Assembly: GCF_030053835.1 (NCBI RefSeq)
Contig: NZ_CP125655.1
Location: 1,116,001 to 1,180,000 of the forward strand
Reading direction: 5' to 3'
DNA: 64,000 bases
Origin: Cellulomonas sp. ES6
GTDB lineage: Bacteria > Actinomycetota > Actinomycetes > Actinomycetales > Cellulomonadaceae
The notes beneath the pieces are model-generated. The model was not told where the DNA came from. It saw nothing but the letters and a program-made list of their open reading frames with translations, and did not search any database. A program made the translations under genes and the position numbers. Below, in pieces: positions 59,893-64,000 of the stretch (positions within the stretch are counted from its first letter, which is position 1; each line of letters starts with the position of its first letter).

Positions 59893-60924
59893 TCACAGCC
59901 CGTGCCGCCCGTCGCCCGCGAGCCGGTCCGCGAGGGCGCGCTCGGACGCCGCGGAGAACGGCCCCGCCTGCTCCCGCCGGTACCGCGTGACGGCCGCGTC
60001 GGCGTCCTCCGCGGCGAGCTCGCCCACGAACGCGGCACCCGCGGCGAGCCCCTCGGCGGCCGCGACCTGCACCTGCGCCCGCAGGTCGGTGACGTTCCCG
60101 GCGACCCGGACGCCCGGCACCGCGGTGGCGCCGTCGGGCCCCGCCTCGACGGCGGTGCCGATGCGGCGCCCGCCCATCGTCACGGGCGCCGTCGGCAGCC
60201 CCAGGCCCTCGAGGCCGTCGAGCCGCGCGGACAGCCCCGTGGCCACCACCACGGCGTCGCACGGCAGCACCGGCCCGGACGCCAGCCGCACCCCGGAGAC
60301 GGCGCCGGCCGTGACCTCCAGGCCCGCGACGCGCCCGTCGACCACCCGCACGCCGAGCGCGGCGAGCCGCTCCCACCCGGCGTCGTCGGGGTCCTCGCCG
60401 CCGTCCAGGAACAGCGTCAGGTCCCGCGTCCACCCGTGCCAGAGCTGGACCTGGTGCAGGGCGACCGGACCGGAGCCGAGGACGGCCACCGCCCGGTCGC
60501 GCACCTCCCAGCCGTGGCAGAACGGGCAGTGCAGCACGTCGCGGCCCCAGCGGTCGGCGAGCCCGTCGACCAGGGGGAGCTCGTCGGCCAGGCCCGTCGC
60601 CACCAGCACGCGGCGTGCGCGGACCACGCGCCCGCCGTCGAGCACGGCCCGGAAGCCGTCGCCGTCCCGCCGGACGTCGGCCACGCGTGCCTCGACGACC
60701 TCGCCGCCGTACCCCTGCACCTCCGCGCGCCCGCGCGCCAGCAGCTCGACCGGGGGCAGGCCGTCGAGCCCCAGGTAGGCGTGCATGTGCGCCGCGGGCA
60801 GGTTGCGCGGCGTGCCGTCGTGCACCACCAGCACCCTGCGGCGGGCGCGCGCGATCGTCAGCGCCCCGCTCAGGCCCGCGGCCCCGCCGCCGACCACCAG
60901 GACGTCGTACCGGTCCTCGTCCAT
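59893..60924 (-). CDS. Thioredoxin-reductase-like FAD/NAD(P) oxidoreductase
   Basis: 343 residues. FAD-binding YDVLVVGGGAAGLSGALTIA; redox disulfide C133-P-F-C136 (HCPFCHGWEV); NAD(P) loop VAVLGSGPVALHQVQLW; C-terminal VAGNVTDLRAQVQVAAAEG. The DALP-type HCPFCHGWE group differs from true TrxB (CATCDG) and resembles flavoproteins paired with methyltransferases. Strong GGAGGA before ATG. Divergent from an XRE-cupin regulator. Confidence 0.86.
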   Translation of the reverse strand: MDEDRYDVLVVGGGAAGLSGALTIARARRRVLVVHDGTPRNLPAAHMHAYLGLDGLPPVELLARGRAEVQGYGGEVVEARVADVRRDGDGFRAVLDGGRVVRARRVLVATGLADELPLVDGLADRWGRDVLHCPFCHGWEVRDRAVAVLGSGPVALHQVQLWHGWTRDLTLFLDGGEDPDDAGWERLAALGVRVVDGRVAGLEVTAGAVSGVRLASGPVLPCDAVVVATGLSARLDGLEGLGLPTAPVTMGGRRIGTAVEAGPDGATAVPGVRVAGNVTDLRAQVQVAAAEGLAAGAAFVGELAAEDADAAVTRYRREQAGPFSAASERALADRLAGDGRHGL

Positions 60925-60984
60925 CCCGTCCTCCTCCGTCGTCGTGACGAGCCTGCGCGCGCGGCGCCACATTGACAAACACCG

Positions 60985-60999
60985 TTGCCGGATCGGCAA
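60985..60999. promoter_or_regulatory. Palindromic operator between flavoprotein and regulator
   Basis: TTGCCG-GAT-CGGCAA is a perfect 6-base inverted repeat. A plus-strand TTGACA lies 8 bases to its left (60972-60977). In the 84-base divergent gap; likely site of the XRE-cupin protein. Confidence 0.65.
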
Positions 61000-61008
61000 A
61001 CTGGGGTC

Positions 61009-61725
61009 ATGCCCGACCGCACCGCACGCCGCGCCCACGACCCGCAGGGCGAGCGCACCGCCACCCGGCGGCAGCACACCCCGGCCGACCCGGCGCCGGA
61101 CGACCTCGAGCCCGTCCTCGAGGCCGTCGGCCCGCGGCTGCGCGACCTCCGGCAGCGACGCGGCAGCACGCTCGCGGACCTCTCCCGCAGCACCGGGATC
61201 TCCGTCAGCACGCTGTCCCGGCTCGAGTCCGGGCAGCGCCGCCCCACGCTGGAGCTGCTGCTGCCGCTCGCCCGCGCGCACCAGGTGCCGCTCGACGAGC
61301 TGGTCGGTGCGCCCGCGACGGGCGACCCGCGCGTGCACCTGTCGCCGTTCGAGCGCCACGGCGTCACGTACGTGCCGCTCAGCCGCCGCCCCGGCGGGCT
61401 GCAGGCCTACAAGATGGTCTTCCCGGCTGGCCTCCACCCCGGCCCGCCGGACCCGCGCACCCACGAGGGCTACGAGTGGATGTACGTGCTGTCCGGCCGC
61501 ATGCGCCTGGTGCTCGGCGAGCACGACCTGCTGGTGGACGCCGGCGAGGCCGTGGAGTTCGACACCCGCGTGCCGCACTGGTTCACCAACCCCGGCCCCG
61601 GCCCGGCGGAGGTCCTCAGCCTGTGGGGCCCGCAGGGCGAGCGCATGCACGTGCGTGCCCGGTCCACCCGGCGCAGGGCCGCGCCGGGCGCCGACGACGC
61701 GGGCGGCCCCGGCGGCTCCCGCTAG
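61009..61725 (+). CDS. XRE-family regulator with cupin domain
   Basis: 238 residues. HTH_3 at about 40-95 (LRQRRGSTLADLSRSTGISV, STLSRLESGQRRPTLELL); C-terminal cupin at about 130-215 (THEGYEWMYVLSGRMRLVLG, DAGEAVEFDTRVPHWFTNPG). The cupin probably binds a small ligand. ATG at 61009. Its TAG overlaps the converging transporter stop in CTAG. Confidence 0.9.
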   Translation: MPDRTARRAHDPQGERTATRRQHTPADPAPDDLEPVLEAVGPRLRDLRQRRGSTLADLSRSTGISVSTLSRLESGQRRPTLELLLPLARAHQVPLDELVGAPATGDPRVHLSPFERHGVTYVPLSRRPGGLQAYKMVFPAGLHPGPPDPRTHEGYEWMYVLSGRMRLVLGEHDLLVDAGEAVEFDTRVPHWFTNPGPGPAEVLSLWGPQGERMHVRARSTRRRAAPGADDAGGPGGSR

Positions 61726-62894
61726 GCCGTCACCGCGAGCGCGAGCACCGCCCCCGCGACCGCGAGCGGCGCCAGCCACAGCCCCTGCACGACGAACGCC
61801 CGCACGGGCACGTGCACGAGCGCCTGCCGGCAGCGCTGCCACCACAGCACGGTCGCGAGCGACGCCCACGGGGTCAGCAGCGGGCCGACGCCCGTCCCGA
61901 TCAGCACGGCGGCGAGCCGCAGCGGGCTGTCGGCGGCGACGGGCTCGAGCACCAGGTACGCCGGCAGGTTGTTCACGACGTTCGCCGCGCCGGCCGACAG
62001 CGCGGCGACGCCCAGCAGGGCGCCCGTGCCGTCTCCCCCGGGCGCTGCGGCGACCAGCGCCTCGCCGAGCCCGCGCACGTGCAGCGCCTCGACGACCACG
62101 AACAGCGCGGCGACCACCAGCAGCATCCGCCAGGGCACGAGCTGCGTCGGGCGCACCGGGAGCGCCCGGCGCCGCAGGGCGAAGGCCGCGAGCAGGACGA
62201 CCGCCGCCGCGAGCGCGACTGCCCACACCGGCAGCCCGGCGACGAAGCCCGCGGCCATGACGACGGTGGTCGCGCCCGTGACGCGCAGCAGCGCCCGGTC
62301 GGGCGGCACGTAGCGCGGCCCGGGCTCGAACCGTCCGCGCAGGTCGGCCCGCCCGCGCACGGCGAGCACGGCCACCGTCACCAGCACGGCCGCGAGCGCG
62401 GGAGCCCACATCAGCCCGAGGTAGCCGACCCCGGCGTCCGTGAACCGGTGGTCGGCGAGCAGGTTCGTGAGGTTGGACACCGGCAGCAGCAGCGACGCGG
62501 TGTTCGCGAGCGCGACGACCGTGAGCACCAGCAGCAGCGGCGACGTGCCGGTGCGGCGGGCCAGGCTGATGGCGAGCGGCGTCAGCAGCACCGCGGTGGT
62601 GTCGAGCGAGAGCAGGACCGTGGACGCCACGGCGATGACGACGAGCAGCAGCCAGAGCAGCCACCGCCGCCCGCCGGCCGACCGCGACGCCGCGTCCGTC
62701 GCGACGTCGAACAGCCCCGCCGCGCCGCACAGCTCCGCGACCACGGTCAGCGCCGCGACGAACAGCAGGACGGGCCCGACGCGCTCGGCCAGGGCGCCGG
62801 CGTCGGCGCGCGGGAGCGCCCCCGTCAGCACGAGGAGGGCCGCCACCACGACGGCGGCGACCCACCACGGGACGGACCGCCGGCTCCGGGACAC
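61722..62894 (-). CDS. ArsB/NhaD-type (IT superfamily) transporter
   Basis: 390 residues, about 11 TM helices. STVLLSLDTTAVLLTPLAIS, LANTASLLLPVSNLTNLLAD and NVVNNLPAYLVLEPVAAD are the duplicated Asn-containing hairpins of the ArsB/SLC13 fold. It could export arsenite or antimonite or carry anions; no ars genes adjoin. GTG start. Confidence 0.84.
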   Translation of the reverse strand: MSRSRRSVPWWVAAVVVAALLVLTGALPRADAGALAERVGPVLLFVAALTVVAELCGAAGLFDVATDAASRSAGGRRWLLWLLLVVIAVASTVLLSLDTTAVLLTPLAISLARRTGTSPLLLVLTVVALANTASLLLPVSNLTNLLADHRFTDAGVGYLGLMWAPALAAVLVTVAVLAVRGRADLRGRFEPGPRYVPPDRALLRVTGATTVVMAAGFVAGLPVWAVALAAAVVLLAAFALRRRALPVRPTQLVPWRMLLVVAALFVVVEALHVRGLGEALVAAAPGGDGTGALLGVAALSAGAANVVNNLPAYLVLEPVAADSPLRLAAVLIGTGVGPLLTPWASLATVLWWQRCRQALVHVPVRAFVVQGLWLAPLAVAGAVLALAVTA

Positions 62895-62985
62895 GGCGTG
62901 ACTCTAGGACCCCGCCCCGCGCGCCGCGCGGCAGGTCCGGCCCGGTGCGCCGCGCGCCAGGTCCGGCGCCGCGACCCCGGCGGCC

Positions 62986-64000
62986 TCAGTCCAGCAGCCC
63001 CTGCGCGAGAGCGGGGGCGATGACCGGCGCGAGCGGCAGCCGCGGGATCAGCGTCGCCTGCACCGCGTGGTAGAGGTCGGCCTTGCCCTCCCACACCGTG
63101 CGCGACACCCGGTTGTCGGTGCCGAGCTCGTGCCACCAGGAGCCGCCCTCGTGGTCGAGCAGGTGCTCGGCGACGTACTCCCACCACGTGACGTACCAGT
63201 CGTCGAACCGCTGGTCGCCCGTCGCCGCGTGCAGCGCTGCGGCCGCCGCGACGGCCTCGGCCGCCACCCAGTGCATCCGCTCCCGCACGACGGGCTTCCC
63301 GGACCAGTCGACCGTGTAGACGAACCCGGGGGCGCCGTCCACCGACCAGCCCTCGCGCACGGCGGCGTCGAACAGGGCGACCGCGTCGTCGAGCATCCAC
63401 GTCGGCGCCACGTCGCCGGCGGCGGTGAGCGCGGCCCGGGCGTGCAGGGTGAGACGCGCCCACTCGAGCCAGTGCCCGATCGTCGCGCCGTACGGCCGGA
63501 ACGGGTGGGCCGGGGTGTCGGCGTTGTACTCCAGGTCGGCCTCCCAGCGGGCGTCGAAGTGCTCGGGGATCCGCCACTCGTTGCCCCGCGCGTAGCCGTG
63601 CACCACGCGGGTGAGGATCCGCACGGCGCGGTCGAGCCACACCCGCTGCCCGGTCACGCCGTGCGCGGCCAGGTACGCCTCGACGGTGTGCATGTTGGCG
63701 TTGACGCCGCGGTACCCGTCGAGGTGCGTGAACGTCCGGTCCCAGGACTCGACGGCCATGCCGGCCTCCTCGTCCCAGAACCGCTGCTCGGACACCGCCA
63801 GGGCCTCGCGCAGCAGCGCCTCGGCGCCGGGACGCCCGGCCGCGGCCGCCGACGACGTGGCCAGCACGACGAACGCGTGCGGGTAGGCCGCCTTCTCGGT
63901 GTCGCGGGGCGTGCCGTCGGCGTCGACCTCGGCGTACCAGCCGCCGTGCTCGGCGTCGCGGAACAGGCCGTCCAGCGCCGCGAGCCCGTGGTCGACGAGC
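62986..64000 (-). CDS. AGE-family sugar epimerase/isomerase, partial
   Basis: 337 residues of an (alpha/alpha)6 barrel enzyme of the N-acylglucosamine 2-epimerase family; the N-terminus lies beyond the right edge. Seen: GGWYAEVDADGTP, KAAYPHAFVVLATSSAAA, YRGVNANMHTVEAYLAAHGV, RIPEHFDARWEADLEYN, GATIGHWLEWARL and MHWVAAEAVAAAAALH (catalytic His). The pattern fits YihS/mannose-isomerase-like members better than GlcNAc epimerase. Confidence 0.88.
   Translation of the reverse strand, partial: LVDHGLAALDGLFRDAEHGGWYAEVDADGTPRDTEKAAYPHAFVVLATSSAAAAGRPGAEALLREALAVSEQRFWDEEAGMAVESWDRTFTHLDGYRGVNANMHTVEAYLAAHGVTGQRVWLDRAVRILTRVVHGYARGNEWRIPEHFDARWEADLEYNADTPAHPFRPYGATIGHWLEWARLTLHARAALTAAGDVAPTWMLDDAVALFDAAVREGWSVDGAPGFVYTVDWSGKPVVRERMHWVAAEAVAAAAALHAATGDQRFDDWYVTWWEYVAEHLLDHEGGSWWHELGTDNRVSRTVWEGKADLYHAVQATLIPRLPLAPVIAPALAQGLLD

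Overview
The window is chromosomal DNA from a very high-GC actinobacterium. Gene order and protein style fit Cellulomonadaceae (Cellulomonas or a close relative); this is an inference from synteny, because no 16S rRNA gene lies here. Evidence includes the block argS-lysA-hom-thrC-thrB-rho-rpmE-prfA-prmC-tsaC-wecA-atpI-atpBEFHAGDC-DUF2550-nucS, frequent GTG starts, 4-base ATGA/GTGA gene overlaps and leaderless TAnnnT-N6-ATG promoters. No prophage, insertion sequence, integrase, CRISPR array or secondary-metabolite cluster was seen.

Bases 1-24700 are core housekeeping, almost all on the minus strand: amino-acid biosynthesis (argS, lysA, hom, thrC, thrB), the terminator factor Rho, translation genes (rpmE, prfA, prmC, tsaC), a cell-envelope UDP-sugar transferase, the complete F1Fo ATP synthase operon, and nucS (actinobacterial mismatch repair) followed by nagA, which runs off the left edge. 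One glycosyltransferase is inserted on the plus strand. atpB has no in-frame ATG, GTG or TTG start and probably begins at CTG.

Bases 24700-34000 hold a cyanate/NimT-type MFS exporter with a divergent FadR-type regulator, tRNA-Arg(CCG), and a complete sugar ABC importer of the galactofuranose (YtfQRT-YjfF) type behind a LacI regulator. Matching operator dyads lie in front of both ytfQ and the regulator. Bases 34000-43000 are accessory: an ArsR-controlled SulP transporter, an acyltransferase, a CPBP membrane protein, two micro-proteins, a luciferase-like monooxygenase next to an unusual monooxygenase/FAD-oxidase fusion with a divergent MarR regulator, and a 19-base poly-C tract.

Bases 43000-52400 hold a YcnI copper-type protein with a membrane partner and a large operator-like dyad, a UvrA paralogue coupled to a phosphoesterase, a c-di-GMP phosphodiesterase with a degenerate GGDEF domain, and a Na+/H+ antiporter.

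Bases 52500-57900 form a zinc-starvation island and are the most interesting part. AztD and AztC (zinc capture) lie near a COG0523 protein without a P-loop, divergent from an operon of six cysteine-poor ribosomal proteins (bL28, bL33, uS14, bL31, bL36, bL32). Zur-like boxes overlap leaderless promoters. The zinc-binding bL31 paralogue is also in this window, at 14.1 kb, so both halves of the switch are visible.

Bases 57900-64000 contain a small hydrolase, a UPF0303 protein, a His-rich methyltransferase, a thioredoxin-reductase-like flavoprotein, an XRE-cupin regulator, an ArsB-like transporter and a partial AGE-family epimerase.
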